Shown in pieces: positions 13,641-27,949 of a stretch of DNA of 64,000 bases. The DNA comes from Piscicola geometra. Lineage: Eukaryota > Annelida > Clitellata > Hirudinida > Piscicolidae. The notes beneath the pieces were generated by a model that was given only the letters and a program-made list of their open reading frames with translations, was not told where the DNA came from and made no database searches. The DNA lies in NCBI GenBank assembly GCA_943735955.1, contig OX030959.1:5675241-5739240 (forward strand), in the 5' to 3' direction. The first letter of the stretch is position 1. Every line of letters starts with the position of its first letter. The position numbers and the translations under genes were made by a program.

Positions 13641-16600
13641 TGCATACATATACGCATGCCAAGTTTTATCTTTTCACTCTTTATAGTCTTATTTTTTAGT
13701 ATTATCTTTTTTATTCTCATAAACTATTTTGGCCATGGAGGATTTCTCAAGAATTATTCTCAATCACATTGAGTTGTTTTATTTGCATGATAACGTTTTT
13801 TATGTATTGATCACGCATTCTTTTGTTTTTTATTTCCATCGCAGACATCAGCAATAACCTAGAAGCTCCACAGAAGTGTGTTTTTATTCTCTTCATCCTC
13901 TTCACAACGTGCATGGTAACTTTCACTGCAAATGGTGCTTCTTTGCAAAATTCACCGTAAATTAAATTATGAACGCAGTAGGATCATATGAATTTATGCC
14001 TTTCAAGTATGGAAATATGCATATGTGTGTGCGTGTGTGACTGGTTGTCCGTATTCCTCAAAGTTCTCTGATGAGAGTTTAATTGATATATTGTTGTAAT
14101 ATAAACTTTTATCTAATCTATCTACACATAAAACCTACTTTAAATTCATTCTTTTTTCCCATTTTTAGCGCTAGATTCAAAAAATGTTTTAACAATTATA
14201 AATCTGAAGAAAATTAAAAAGTATAAAAAAAGTAAAAATTATAATATTTTTGGAAAACTTGAACAAATACTTTAAAAACAACAAAAGCGTTTGTTTTATG
14301 GAAGAATCTCAAGAATATTTCAGTCGAAAAGAGGATAACCAAAGACTATAAATCATCCAAAGCAAATGCCTTTTCAGTTTTTTTCATCAATACACTCACA
14401 AATAATAAAAATAATAAATTTTTCCAAAAAGTGTTTTCTGACATTACTTATTTCCAATTTCTATTTTTTTCAGATTTTATGTCGTCCTGTTTTGTTTTAT
14501 AATTCTCCTGTGTTTTTCATGTCGTAGGTTTTATTTATGAAGCATTGTTGTGTTTTTACTTTATAGTTTGTGTTTTCATGATAATATTTCCTTATGATAC
14601 TTACATATTTACCCAATATATATATTTTTATATTATTTTGATTTTACGTGCATTTTTTATTAAAAACCTGTTTCATTAGATTCCATTATATAGATGGTGT
14701 ATGGAATTATTAATTCGATTTTCACTGAAAAAAATTTAATAAAAAATATATTTGAGTATTTTCATCGATAATCATGAACACAAAGATTTAAAACTAAATT
14801 AATTATATAGTTTAAAAGTTCAATCAACGATTTTCAAACTTGTAATTCAAAAGTGTCTTGAAACACTTTTTTAAAGTTATAGAAGACGCAATAGTTGTTA
14901 TGCTATAAACAATACACAAAAACAATCCTCTAACTCATTGCAAATGTTGGCTTCATCTCTGATATATGTTTTAGGAAAACTACAAATCTTTGTACATATT
15001 GTTAGTGTTTTTGAGTTTTTTCTAAAAAGAATATTTATTCGCCCATTTTATTTTTGATCTCTAAAACTTGCTATTTTTTCATTAAATATATTAAACTTTA
15101 ATTTCCACATTCTATGAAACAAGTGTTACTAGTAAGAGAAAACATTTTTGAAAAATCATGAACAAACAGAAGAAGATCTGAAAATTCACAAAACATCCAA
15201 TAAATAAAAGAAAAAAACAGAAAAAGAAAGCTTTTGATAAATCCAAGTTCTATAGTGAAATCATGAAAAATAATGTTTGCGATCTATTAATGAAAGCATG
15301 TAGATTGTTGTTTATAACTGCAAAAAAGTCTGATTGAATTGATATAAGTGTTTGAAAAAGAGAAATAAAAGGATTTTAAAAATTTTAAAGTAAATTGTTA
15401 ATAAAAATGCTTTCATTAAATAAAGATAGCAGTTATTCATATACGGGAACAGATTGATTTTTCAAGCTGTTAAATTATTTTTCATTTAATGTAGTTTAAG
15501 ATTTGAAAGTTTTTTATGTTTTTACAATTCAGTGATCTGCATCTCTTAGTCAGCACTACATTTGTTACGCAAATCTACATAGGGATCAAAGACCATCGCA
15601 GTAAAACCTATTCAATTAATGAAAAAACGAAAAAAAAAGAAATAAACTGAAATGTTTTAATAAAAATTAAAATGTATACAGTTATATTCTAAACTTTTTG
15701 AAATTTCAGTTAATAAAACTACATCTATCAAATTGTAAATCTGAAATTAACAGTTGTTTTTTAATCTTTCTCAAAGCTTAAAATGATAAGCAAAACATTT
15801 TTTATTGAACCCTAATCTTCTATAGTTTATAGTTTTTACAACAATTATGTTTTGGTTCATATGAAAAACTGAGGTTTCTGATATATAAAATTTTTTATAA
15901 AAAAACTACTTCCGAGCTCAAAAAACCAATTACACAAAAAAATCATCTATTCGATCAAGCGTTGAGAACACTGGGATTCACGAAAAAACTTTTTTACAAT
16001 AATAAGTCGTGTGCAATAAAACACTAATGGATTGATTGAAAGTTACGTTTTAAAAAAATATTTGAACCATTAAATAGCATAAAAAATGTATCATTAAAAA
16101 TTGTTTATACAAAAGCTAGTTACACGTAAGTTTTGAAAAAAAAAACAAAATATTTTGAAAATTTCAACTAAATAAATATTCTTAATAAATATGATTTCAA
16201 AATGATAAAAAGCATGTTTTTAATAAAATTAACAAAAAAACGCTATAAACCACGAACAGAAGCAATAAAAACCAATAATGCATTTCACGCCTTCAAAGAC
16301 CCTTGGTCATCAAAACAGAAACTTTTTTCTGCAAATACAAACGCGTTTTTTCATATTTTTTAAAACAAGAAAGGTTGCCTAACAAAAAAAACTTTATCAT
16401 TCATAATATTTGTACAAGAAAAATTGAGAGATTAAATGAATGAAATCGAAGACACATTTATATATTGTTTATGATCATAAGAAAGCGCGTCATATACACT
16501 AGACTGTTGTGAAAGGACTGTTGATTTTACTAAAATGTAGAAGTTAAATTCACATTTACAACTTAAATAAAGATAACAGTTCGAGAAGAAAAACATTTAA

Positions 16601-18300
16601 AAAACACTTTTGAAATATTGAGTAAACACAATTGATATTTATTTTTTTTGCACCACATTATTATTATTAACAATCCTCCAGTGGTAATAAATTGCTGTAA
16701 TATAGAATAGTGGCAACGTAACACATTAGAGGTTGTAAAATACGAGCCTCTACATTATTGTTGTATATAGGTTCATTATTCTACCTAGAATCTTCCATTA
16801 CCTATCTAGAATACATCAAATGCTTCTAATAGAAGTCTATTATCAATCCTTAATACGTATAGCCGAGAAATAACATTGATATGTGAATTGATACTGTATT
16901 TTACATTAATTAATAATTAAACAGCTCTATGGTTTATAAAGAAAAATAACAAAAATTCAAGTTACAACCTAAAATTTTCTAGTTTGTTTGAAAAATATAC
17001 GAATTTAAAATTAGAAAATATGAAAGAGAATACAATTTGTGAAAAAAGTGGAATACATTGCAAATTATGTATTTTATTCATATGAAAAAATGTCAAATAG
17101 AAAAAAAGAAGATATTTTCAAAGTTAGGAATAAATTAACAATTTTATATTGCAAACAAAATTAAACGTATATTTGCTCATTGTCAATCAATAGTTTGCGA
17201 ATACAGTTTATTTAAATATTTAGAGTATCGATCTGACAAGAAAGACGGGTTAATCTTGGAGACTTTAGGTCTTCCGCATCGTCACTAATACCCTTATTGA
17301 TTAAGTATACAAATTTTATTGTGTTTTTTTTATATCTACTAAATTTTTTACTGTGTAGAAAGACTATTTAAAAAAAGTTGAAGAATTTTGAACTAATTCA
17401 ACAATTAATTTTAATTTATATTCAGAATTTCGTCAAGAAAACTAATTTGAATTCAAATAACTACTTTTGAATAATGAAAAGTTTGGAATAAATTTGATAC
17501 TCATTAAAGTTTAATTGAAGCTCATTTCTAAGGAATCTTTATAGACAATGAAATGATTGGATTTTATAGCATTTCTAACGAAAACATTTCTGGACCAAGA
17601 AAGATAGTAAATAAATTTGCTTTCTAATACGAATTAATGATCTAGTGTAAATTGTTGCCAAAAAATTATAGAGTTTACTTTTCACTGTGAAATAATATTT
17701 TACTTAAATTATTGTTCATATTATTATCTATTAGAAAAAAGTTGATCAATAAATTCTTTACAATCTTTTTTATTTTTTTCGTAAATTATTTTTAAAATTC
17801 TTCAAAAACTTAAATATATAGAGCATCGAAAAATTAAATATTCATTAAACTTTAGATAATACAATGTACAAACAAAATTTTATTTATTTTATTTTGAGAT
17901 TAGTTTATGTTATAATATTTAAACAAATATATCCCTAGTACATAATTGCTTTTAATATATTTTAAAAAAATTAAATGAGATTCTTTTCACAATTTTAAAT
18001 ATGAAAGAGATTATAACATTTATAAATAAGAAATTTCAATGGCTAAAGATCTATAAATTCAATTATATTTTATTTCAAAATTAAAAAATGCATTTCTAGG
18101 GTGAAAAAACTAAAATGATATCAAAATCATGTTTAAAAAAATATTTATTCAATATTTACGTTCAATAATTTCAAGCTATATTAAAAAAATAAGTATTAGT
18201 GAATTAATTTTTCTACATAAATATTAGGCAGACTAGGTCTTTCTATATCATTGAACAAGATTAGAACGGTATTTTGTTTCAATAGGCCTATACTTATAGA

Positions 18301-18360
18301 ACTATAGATATATAGTAATGTATTTGAATACCTATAGATATATAGTGATGTATAGGAATA
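18301..18360. repeat. 30-base tandem duplication
   Basis: Two adjacent 30-base copies (18301-18330 and 18331-18360), both containing CTATAGATATATAGT. Confidence 0.75.
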
Positions 18361-21300
18361 TATAAATGTTTATAATAAATCAAATCCCTGTTTAATCTCA
18401 ATTTAAAGTGTACCTCTTAGCAAAAAGATAAATAATTTATTTAAGTGTAGTTTATTGTTTGAAAAAGTATAAATATATTTCAAATTTTTCACATTTTCAT
18501 TTGTATATAAATATATATATAAAAAATATGTCATTTGTATATAATTATTTAAAAAATTTTTTTAAATGAAATTGATAGAGGAATAATAATAAAATATTTT
18601 TACGATTCATTATCATTATTTATTATATATAAAAAATAATCTCATAAATCAAATTTCCCAAAAAATTCTAAAAATTTTTTTTAATAAATTTATTTGAATT
18701 TTATGATTAATTTTGTTTTAATTAATTTTTTTATACAAACATTTTTAAAAGTTCGATTTTTACTCGTTTGGGAGCAGGGCTATCTGTGAAGTTCTCAATC
18801 ATTATCTGTAATTCAATTTTTTATTTTTTCTCGTTAATTAGAATGGTTAAAAATAGAAAATATATTTTTTCAAATTCAACATTAAAAAATTAAATAGTTT
18901 TACAATTAATTTTGAAAATTTTCAATTACAAACTTTTCAGTAAAAAATAAAAACTGCTGAGTTCACTTCTTTCTATTCATCTCATAGAATAAAAAACCCC
19001 ACTCAATTATCACAGCCATTATTTCTTCTTAATCCATCCAGCCGAAATCTGTCACGTAAAGCAGCGTCCCTATCTACAAACCAATACACTCTGCCTCGTC
19101 CATTCATTCCACCTTCCATTAGCCATATCAACAACCTACTCACGTCCAACTTTGCCTTTCTTAACTTTTTAATACATTAAAAAAACTCATTTTATTTCAA
19201 ATATACATAATTTTGTTTCCTAATTCTTTCATGTAAGAAAATAATTTCCGTAATTGTCTTAGAAAAAACTAAGAGTTCATTATTAAAAAAAATACATGTA
19301 AAAATTTAAAAAATTTTATTCTTGAATCAACATATATTAAAAACAAAAAAACAGCTCATAAAGCGTTCACCACTCTACCTTCCAATTTCCACTTCGACAG
19401 GGTTTAGCAGTCTAAATCCGGCCTCTCCGACCACGTATAACTCACTCAGTAGCACGATTGAGCAATACTTACGTAATTGCTAGTCTTATTTATATCCCAC
19501 TCTTCTCGCTCCTAGCTTCTCACTACTAAATTTCGTCGTTTTTTTATTCTATTAATTTCTTTTCTTGTTTATAATCACATAAAAGAAACTACTAAATTGT
19601 AAAATGAAACTGTTTTTTTATAGTTTCGCTCTATTCTTTATCATATCAGTATAAAAAAATCTTAGAAACACAAAATTGGCAAATCGTAAAAAGTAGTTAT
19701 AAACTTCTAGAATCAATAACAGAACATAGTTGGAACATATGTCAGTGTTTTAAAATTAGAAAAACTGTAAAATGTTGCTTCTAAATTAAGATAGTAAATG
19801 CAACCATTCGTAATTCACACAAAATTGACAAAGTATGAAATGCAAAGATACTCTCATCGTCTTCGATACTTTGAAAATATTAAAAAAATATCAAGCTCGA
19901 TTAGGTTTTAAAGGGTAAGTTGGATGAAATGCTTTGGATTTTTCAGTATCAAGTCTTTCACAATTGTTTATGCCTCATAATTGGAAAGCATGTCATTACA
20001 TTTGGAATAAAACTCAATATAGGTTTCAAAAAGATTTCCATCGTAACGTAACATCAAATAAAAAAATTAATTGAAATAAAAGATAAAATATAAGTAAATT
20101 AGTTCAAAATCACATGAAAATTTAAAAAATAACATTTAAAACACAATTTATTGAACATAGCATCGATATTAGTAAGAAAACTAGTAAAGAAAAGTCATTC
20201 TAGTGAGAGTATTGCCAGACAAGTTTATGTTTGTACTTGATTTATTCGGTTGTTGTTGTTTTGCGGGTCGACAAACATGGTTTTTTTTATGATCCTATGT
20301 CTGAAAGAATTCATTTTTATAAATTCAAAAAAATAGGAATGTCAAATTATAATTATGATTAGTTAAGTAAACGATTTTTCAAGAAATTTTATTTTATTGT
20401 ATAGTATTACAGAAAAAACCCAATAATTTTTTCAAGTTTTACATAGATTATAAATTATATTGAAAATTCCAATTATCTATGACATATTTCTTATTTACAC
20501 TCTTTTCGTTAATTATGATATAGCTATGCCTGGACTATTCACAGCCTAAAACTCTTTACTTTCGAAGTAACTTTCCACTAATTCCTTATATTGATTTACT
20601 TCATCATTATAAATGATAAAACAAACACAAGGCGTATATACATATGCCCACACATACAAATATGGATTATAACTTAATTATTTTAGAAGGGTATTGCACT
20701 TAAATCATATTAAGCATTTTTATAGGTTATCTATTTTTTGGACATAAAAATAATTTGGATTGATCAGATGGGATCAGAACTGAGTTTATGCACCGGATGC
20801 ATGTCTTGATCGTTTGTGTTTTTTAGACAAACTTACTATGCTCAATTTTTTTATAATTATTAACATTTCCAAGATTACAAATTTTAATGTTAAAACTTTC
20901 TTTTTTCGTTTTTCGTTGTTGCATGTTTTCTCTTGTTTGTGGATTCTTCTTTAACTAATCACCTAAATGAAAAATTATGTCTTTCTTTAGACATTATTTG
21001 AAAAAAACATTTAGAATTGAAAAAGGATTTTATCTTTTATATATTCAAGCCCTACATGTACTACAGTATATTCACATTATAGAATAATGAAAGGATTCCA
21101 CGTGTGTACATCTTTTGCGTCTTATGGAAGCACAAAGATCCTTCTAATTTAAAAAACTTCTTGCTTAATTAAAAATATCAAATTTATAACCTAAAAGAAA
21201 AAAAATATCGGAGAAACTTTACAAAAATACAAGATTCAAAACAATTGTTCTATATAAACATACAGAACAAAAAATTCACACTCTTTTCACGTAGGCACGT

Positions 21301-22447
21301 ACACTCACAAACACACGCAACGAAGACGCAAGCATACGCACGAAGACTTACGCGCTGTGTAACGCAGGTCCGTGGAAGCGGCAGAATTAAGTCGGTTGGT
21401 TTGTTTTCTTCCGTTTTTGTTTTTTTTATACCCTTTACATCTCAATAAAACGTTTTCGTATGAATATCTAATGACTTTTTTTGCATTTTCTTAATACTAT
21501 TCTTTCTAATTTTTTATATATATTTTTTTCAATAAATTAAATATTTCGAATTAATTTTCTTCAAAGCCCTCTGAGGAATATGCTTTCTAGAAAGATTAAT
21601 ATCTAAATAATAGTACCCATTTGTTTTGATTATACAATCGAAACTTTCATTAATTATAAGATATTTGCAACTACTAAAGCTTGTTGCACATATTTAGAAA
21701 AGTGAAAAGGCTTTGAATTACCAATTAATAAGATACTCAAAGTGAATTGTGATGAGTAACTTTTACAAAAGTTTTTCTAAATTGAAATTATAAATTTAAG
21801 CTTTTATCTCTTTCTGTCTTTTGAAAAAAGACATTGTCGATTATACTTCTTATCTGAGGTTTTCCAAACCAAAAACCCTAACACCAACCCCTAACTTAAT
21901 CACACACAATCATTACCCTACCATTTTCTGTTATGATAATCAAAAATGAAACGACAAATTATATGTTTTGAAATAAAGTCTTAAAGCCAAAATGATATTT
22001 TAAAAAGAAACAAGACATACCTAACATATGATTTAAACAAAAAAGGTTATTGAAAAAAAGTTTCTTGAGGGCTTTCCGGCTCGAAATAAAGGACCCAAAA
22101 GGCAATTTAGGAATAGAAGAAATGATAATAAGAAAAGAATTTATGAAAAAGTAGCTACTCGAAAAATTCAATGTTGTGGGTCTGAAGGCATGAATTAGTA
22201 CTAAAACTCGTCTTTTAAAAATTAAAATTTGTTAATTGAAATGAAAAACACATTCAAAGAGAAATAGTTAAAGAAAAAACAAAAAACTTTTCAATAATAA
22301 CTACGATTGTTCAGTATTTAAAAGAGGTTTAAAAGTTAAGAATAGTTTATATTGAGAGATTGCTTCAGAAGCAGAGAACAACATTTTACTGAGTAATACA
22401 AGAAAGCAGACTTTGCTCACGTTTCTAATTGGTAAAATCAATACAAT

Positions 22448-22465
22448 CCATAAAGCGCCATAAAG
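22448..22465. promoter_or_regulatory. Tandem posterior-Hox-like sites
   Basis: Two CCATAAAG octamers begin 10 bases apart (22448 and 22458), one helical turn, in a locally GC-richer context (GCGCC, GCCGTC). CCATAAA is the complement of TTTATGG, the core preferred by Abd-B/Hox9-13 and Cdx proteins. Site function is inference. Confidence 0.35.
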
Positions 22466-24263
22466 CCGTCAGATCGAGTCTTCTTTATGAAGAAAGAAAC
22501 TTTTTTAGAGCAATTTCTATTCAATATTTATTTTTGTCTGCGCTTTGTGTATTTGCAAACGTATATATATGTGTTTAGTTTATACGTGTTTAGCTATTGG
22601 CACGCTTTTGCTGTGAGCATCCGAGACTAAGATTTATACCGAAAATTATATGAATATTTGATACTTTTAAATCATTTTCATTGAATTTTAGAAGTGTGTA
22701 TGTCAAACAAGGATATAAAATTTGTCAAAAATGACAAAAAGTTTTCACAAATTTGAAAAATTTAACAAAAATCTGCATTCATTTGAATGAAATAGAAGTT
22801 ATTTATGTTGAAAGGAAACTCCTATTGTTTTAATTTGAATAAATTATCTATATATTATAAAATGTTTTTACATTTTTATAGGCCAAAATTTCTGAAAAAT
22901 GTAATTAAAATAATTTCTTTTACATTTCAAAATCTAGTTCTAACTTTTTCACATAAATTATTAATATTGAGAAATTTTACAGTGAATTATAGTATAATTT
23001 GCTGTTAATTTTGGAAAAATGGTTATAAAAAGAATTGATGAAAATTGTTTGCTGTCAATATTTTGAGAAAAAGTGAATTTACTTTAATTATTTGAAATTC
23101 ACGTTAATTTTTTACAGAACAATATTTGATAAAAATCACACTAATAAAAAGACGCAATAAATTTATTTCGTTTTTATGCCATATATCAGCCTAATAGTGT
23201 AAGTCTAAGCAGGCATAAAGTGGATGAATAGAAGAGCTTGGTGTGTGGATAAAAAAAATTAATCATATTTATCTCCCGCTTGCCAAGAAAAATCTTCAAA
23301 GCTTTTCTTTCTAATCAGGGTTTTTCTCTTTGCTATAAATCGCAGTCTCAAAACGTGACTGGATTTTCTATGTTCTTGGTTCTTCTGCAGCTTCTAGCTT
23401 GTTCGTCTTGATCTACGGCCATACTTTTTTCTTCACTTCTTTTCTTGGATTTTAAATTAGATTTAGATTCTTTTTTTAAATCCAGTCTCTTTTTTTTACA
23501 TTTTACATACAACTTGGAAAAGTTTTTTACTCTATACATCACCGAAATTCATTTAGCGTTCATTACTACATTTATTTCCCACCCAGTCAGGTCCTTTGAA
23601 AATAGATTTAGTACTGCCTGACTCTTGATCCTAACCGAAAAATATTTTTTCTGATTTTTTTTCCTGATTTTAAATATAACTTAGATTATTGTTTTATTCT
23701 CTTCAAACTGTTCTCAACTTTTAAGAATAATTAATTATCAAAAGTTAAATGAAAATATGTATAAAACTTTTTCTTTAAACACCGTTAAAAAGATAGTACG
23801 TACCAAATAAAATAAAATTTAAAATGCAAGACTAAGAAATATATGGCTAACTAAGAGTGAGGCTTATTTCATCTATTTTAGTTAGTTTGTAACACAATCT
23901 TGCTTTTACCTAAGCCATTATATTTCGAAAAATTAAAATTGAAGCAAAATGTTTTGAAAATTAATTAATTATATTTTGTTATTATGCAGTAACTAACATT
24001 TCTTGAATATGATAAATAAATTTTTATCAGTGATTATAGCGATGTTTATTTTGATAATTAACTGTTTTATAATACTCAAATTAGAACTGAAAAATATTAT
24101 TAATAATTATTTATTATTCAAAAATATTTAGAATTAATTCTTCAGATTTAAATATTTGCAAAAAAATATTTTTTTAAATAAATATAAACACTCGGTCTTA
24201 TCTTACCACCTACACAGCTAATTTTCGCTTTCCTTGTTTAAATCTTTCAACCTTCAGTTAGGT

Positions 24264-24308
24264 CAATAAATTATTACCTCTTGTCTGGAGAGTTTTAATA
24301 ATTTATTG
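24264..24308. promoter_or_regulatory. Inverted pair of Hox-like AT sites
   Basis: CAATAAATTATTA (24264-24276) and its exact reverse complement (24296-24308) are separated by 19 bases that include CTTGTCTGG. Each arm carries CAATAAA and AATTATT, homeodomain-type cores. It lies in a small GC-richer island (24185-24325). Confidence 0.3.
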
Positions 24309-24325
24309 CCTGCTTTCTAACTTGT

Positions 24326-27300
24326 TTCTAAATTTACTGAGAAACATTTATTTGCATTTGAAAATTTATTTCCATGTTTTTATTAAAACACTTGAAGTGT
24401 TTCTTTAAAAAATCTATTTTTCTACATAAACTTAAAGCTATCTTAATTAACATAAAATCATGATTTATCGACAAACTTAAAAAACTATGTAGTAAAATTT
24501 TTACTTCAAATTTAATTTTGGAAACTGAAACCACTGAAAATTCATCTCATAAACATTATTTCTATTCAGTTTAAAATTTTAAACTATACAGTTGTGAATA
24601 ATACAATTAAACAAATAAAATATCTGATATAACACAGACTGTTTATTTTTGCTCCCTTCTTTGACAGCTTCAAATTTAGATTATCAAATTTATGGTACTT
24701 GCTCATATCAAAGTCTCATTCTGGGCATAATTCATCTAGTTCTTCGATAAATTTGATGCTTGAGTTTAAATTTATTTTAAAATTAATTCTATATTTTAGT
24801 TAATTTTTTCACATGAATATCTTAGTTTTAATTTTATTCAGTCTTATTCAAATGTAACTCGTGTTTATGTGCGTTATTGTAAAAAGCTTTTCATCAATTG
24901 TAAACCGATCCCTTTGTTTTATTTCAAGTATAAATAAAGACTCGTATGAAATATCCTAATGAATCAAAGTTTCATGATTCATTTTATCATTTCAAATTAT
25001 AATTTTGAAACGAAAAACGAAAAATAGATATTTCTTCAACTAAATATAAATTGCAATAAAGTTTATCAAGTTGCAAATTTAAAAAATCTATAGAAAAAAA
25101 CGTCAAAAAAAGAAATGTTATGTCTAGTAATTTTATATTGAGAAATTATATTGATACTTATATTCATAACAGCTCATCGGGGTTTAATACATTATTGCAA
25201 AATAGTATCCCAAGGGTTGAATAAAAATTGTTTCGCTCGTATAGCTAATAATATTCCTTGTTCCCGTGAAATTGAAAGAGCTCCTACTAGGATGATTGAG
25301 TGTCTATGTGTTTTTTGTAATTTTTGTTCAGAAAAAAAAATTTCTAAATTTGAATTGAAATCAATGCTTCAATAATTTTTTCTCTCGATTATTTAGAAAA
25401 ATTACTTGTATATTCAATTTTTGTTTTGTTATTCATTAATTTGTGAAAAAATCTGTCTGTGAAACATAAAATATGTTTTAGATTATTTTAGACGTGTGAA
25501 AAAACTGTGAAAAAAAATAATTAAGAAGGGAAATTAGTTTTAGGCTGAACTAATCTGAACTTTTCACAGCTCTTTTGGGGTTTTAAAATAAATAAGGAAA
25601 TAATAAAAAGGCATAAAACTATCAAAAAAAATCATTATACAATTCTTATGAAGTTAATTGAATTCAGAACGTATGGATTCTTCTTTTTAAAGACTAATTG
25701 TTTAAATCAATTTAATTTAATTATTTCAATAAATAAATAGAAAAAAAATGAACTAGATTTAATTTTTTTGAAATTAAAACAAAATTAGAATAATTATAAA
25801 ATGAAAAAATTTGTAACAATTTTCCATTAATGTTTCAACATTCCCCAAAGTCACTTTCAGTCCATTGGGGGCAGTAAAAGCAGTTGAATCTATTTTTAAA
25901 TCAGCAAAAGCCTTGTAAACCATATCATTGTATTTCGTTAGTAATTTTAATTGTTTATGATCTGTATATTTTTATATTTCAGATTGATCTAATATAAAAA
26001 AATACATTTTTTGCAGTTTCTTAGATTATACAAAACCATGGTTTTGATTTATATAAAATATTTTTAATCTTTACTTTTTCCAATGCCTAATCTTTAATCA
26101 TAGTTTTTCAACTCTAATTTTTCTATGTTTTTTTTATTTAAACACTCACTAAATATTTACTTATTTAGGAGTTTTATTCATTAAAAAACTCTAATATCGG
26201 TTAATTAGACCCTTTTTTTAAATAAGACTGAGAATTGTTTCATTAGACTTGTTTTTCTAATATTTAACATTGTATGTTCCAGAAAGTTTTAAACAGAACA
26301 AGTAGATTCTTCCATGTTTTTGAAATCTTTTTTCTGTAATTATTTTCTGTTTTCTTAGTGCTAAAAAAACTAGCTTAGCTTAACGTAACTCATATGCGAC
26401 CTTTTCATGCTAGAAAGCAAAGCATTTGTTCTTACTTTTTAAATTTTATTATCTCAGTTTTTTTAATCTTTTCATTATTCCAGCTTCATTGTCAAAGATT
26501 CAGTATGATAATTTTCGAAAGGATTTTCATTTTTTCTAATGTGAAAAGTATCAAAAAAAAATCTTAATTATTAAAGTGTATTTATTTAAACTTCGGGTCA
26601 TTTTCAAGAATTTTAGAATTCCAATTTCTTGTATTTGATGAGAAAATGACTGAGGAACCACAAGATACAAACATGAAGTGAATAATGTCAAAGTTGATGA
26701 CAACGGGCTAGGAAGCGGTGAAAAATGAAAATACAACAAAATAACTTTTAAAAATTCATTTGAATGACTTCTGCTGATATTAAACAAATTTGGAGAAAAT
26801 GTAGACTAACAATGTTGAGATAATAAGCATAATAAAAGATTGAAAGTTTGAAAATGTTGGAATTATACATTAAGACTCTTAAATAACTTTGACCCTGTTT
26901 TCACAGTTGATGAAAATTGTCATATATTTTAAAAATAGAAATAAAATCACGAAAAAGTGTTAACACTATTGATCAGATTCAAAAAAATTGACAAAAAAAG
27001 AAACAGGAATAGAAAAAGAAAATAGATTTATTTAGAAGCTTTTATAAATAGCATAGAAACACGAGAATGCCTGCTGAAAGCCGGAAACAAACGAGAATCT
27101 ATGTTTAGTTTTTCACGACTGTTTGGATCGTGGAAAATGTGCTGGTTGTCTGAATGTGATGTATTGAGTATTATGAAAACATTCAGTAATAAAAACTTTG
27201 TAAATTTTTTTGCAAAGGCAAAATATTGTTTTTTCAAAGTTTTAAAATACTTTGGGAACTAAAAAAAATAACTTCTTGACAATAATAGGATTATTTTTAC

Positions 27301-27949
27301 ACAAAAGTTAGAAAATTGACAAAGTAGAATCATAGTTTGATATTTTACAAATATTTTTTTTAAATTACCAAATGTCTAACCAGTGCCCTATAATCCAAGT
27401 TTTGGCAGTATGAAGTTTTCAGAACAATAGTTTTCACGCTACTATAATTTGTGTAATAATTTTTATATTATGCTTAAACTTTTGAAAAACATCTATTCTT
27501 TAAGTTATCTTGATTTAAAAAAACCTAAAGAAACCGGTTTAAATGTTTAAATACACAGGTTATAAAATAAATATTCCAAAGTAGATCGATCGATTGGGAG
27601 GCATAAAAAAGATGAGAAAGGCGATATGGAAACATAAAAATGATTTGTTATCTAAAACATCGATATATAAAAATAATATTTATCTTTGTGTCGTTTATGC
27701 TTTTCATTTTGTTTTTCCAAAAAACTCTATGCGCGTTTTAGGAATATCATCGATTATCTATTCTGTTTCAGGAAACTTAACTATTAATTTTAAGTTTCAC
27801 TTTCTTAGTACTTTTCATATTATTTTAAAAAAATTACAGTTTTAATCAATAATTGTATGCATTGTTTGAATTTTTTTATAAATTGAACAGTTTTCATTAG
27901 TCTCACTGCTTTTTAGGCCAAAAAAAAGTAATTATTGAAAGAAGTATCA
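24326..27949. other. AT-rich non-coding DNA
   Basis: Only short ORFs of chance length; the 74-residue ORF at 25151-25375 (+) has no recognised motif. Nothing else seen. Confidence 0.55.

Larger units (their letters stand above)
12421..24184. other. AT-rich non-coding DNA with scattered islands
   Basis: No supportable gene. GC-richer islands occur at 13545-13990, at 16650-16870 (with hairpin TAGAGG 16727-16732 / CCTCTA 16747-16752), at 18970-19160, at 19370-19510, and around the tandem sites at 22448. Short ORFs such as 21245-21448 (+) show no domain. Confidence 0.5.

Noticed and set aside
19370..19510. GC-rich stretch with minus-strand GTAAGT, considered as an exon
   Set aside because: Multiple stops in the reading frames examined and no acceptor or domain to support it.
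25151..25375. 74-residue ORF with several Cys
   Set aside because: No spacing matching a known zinc-binding fold and no supporting start or splice signals.
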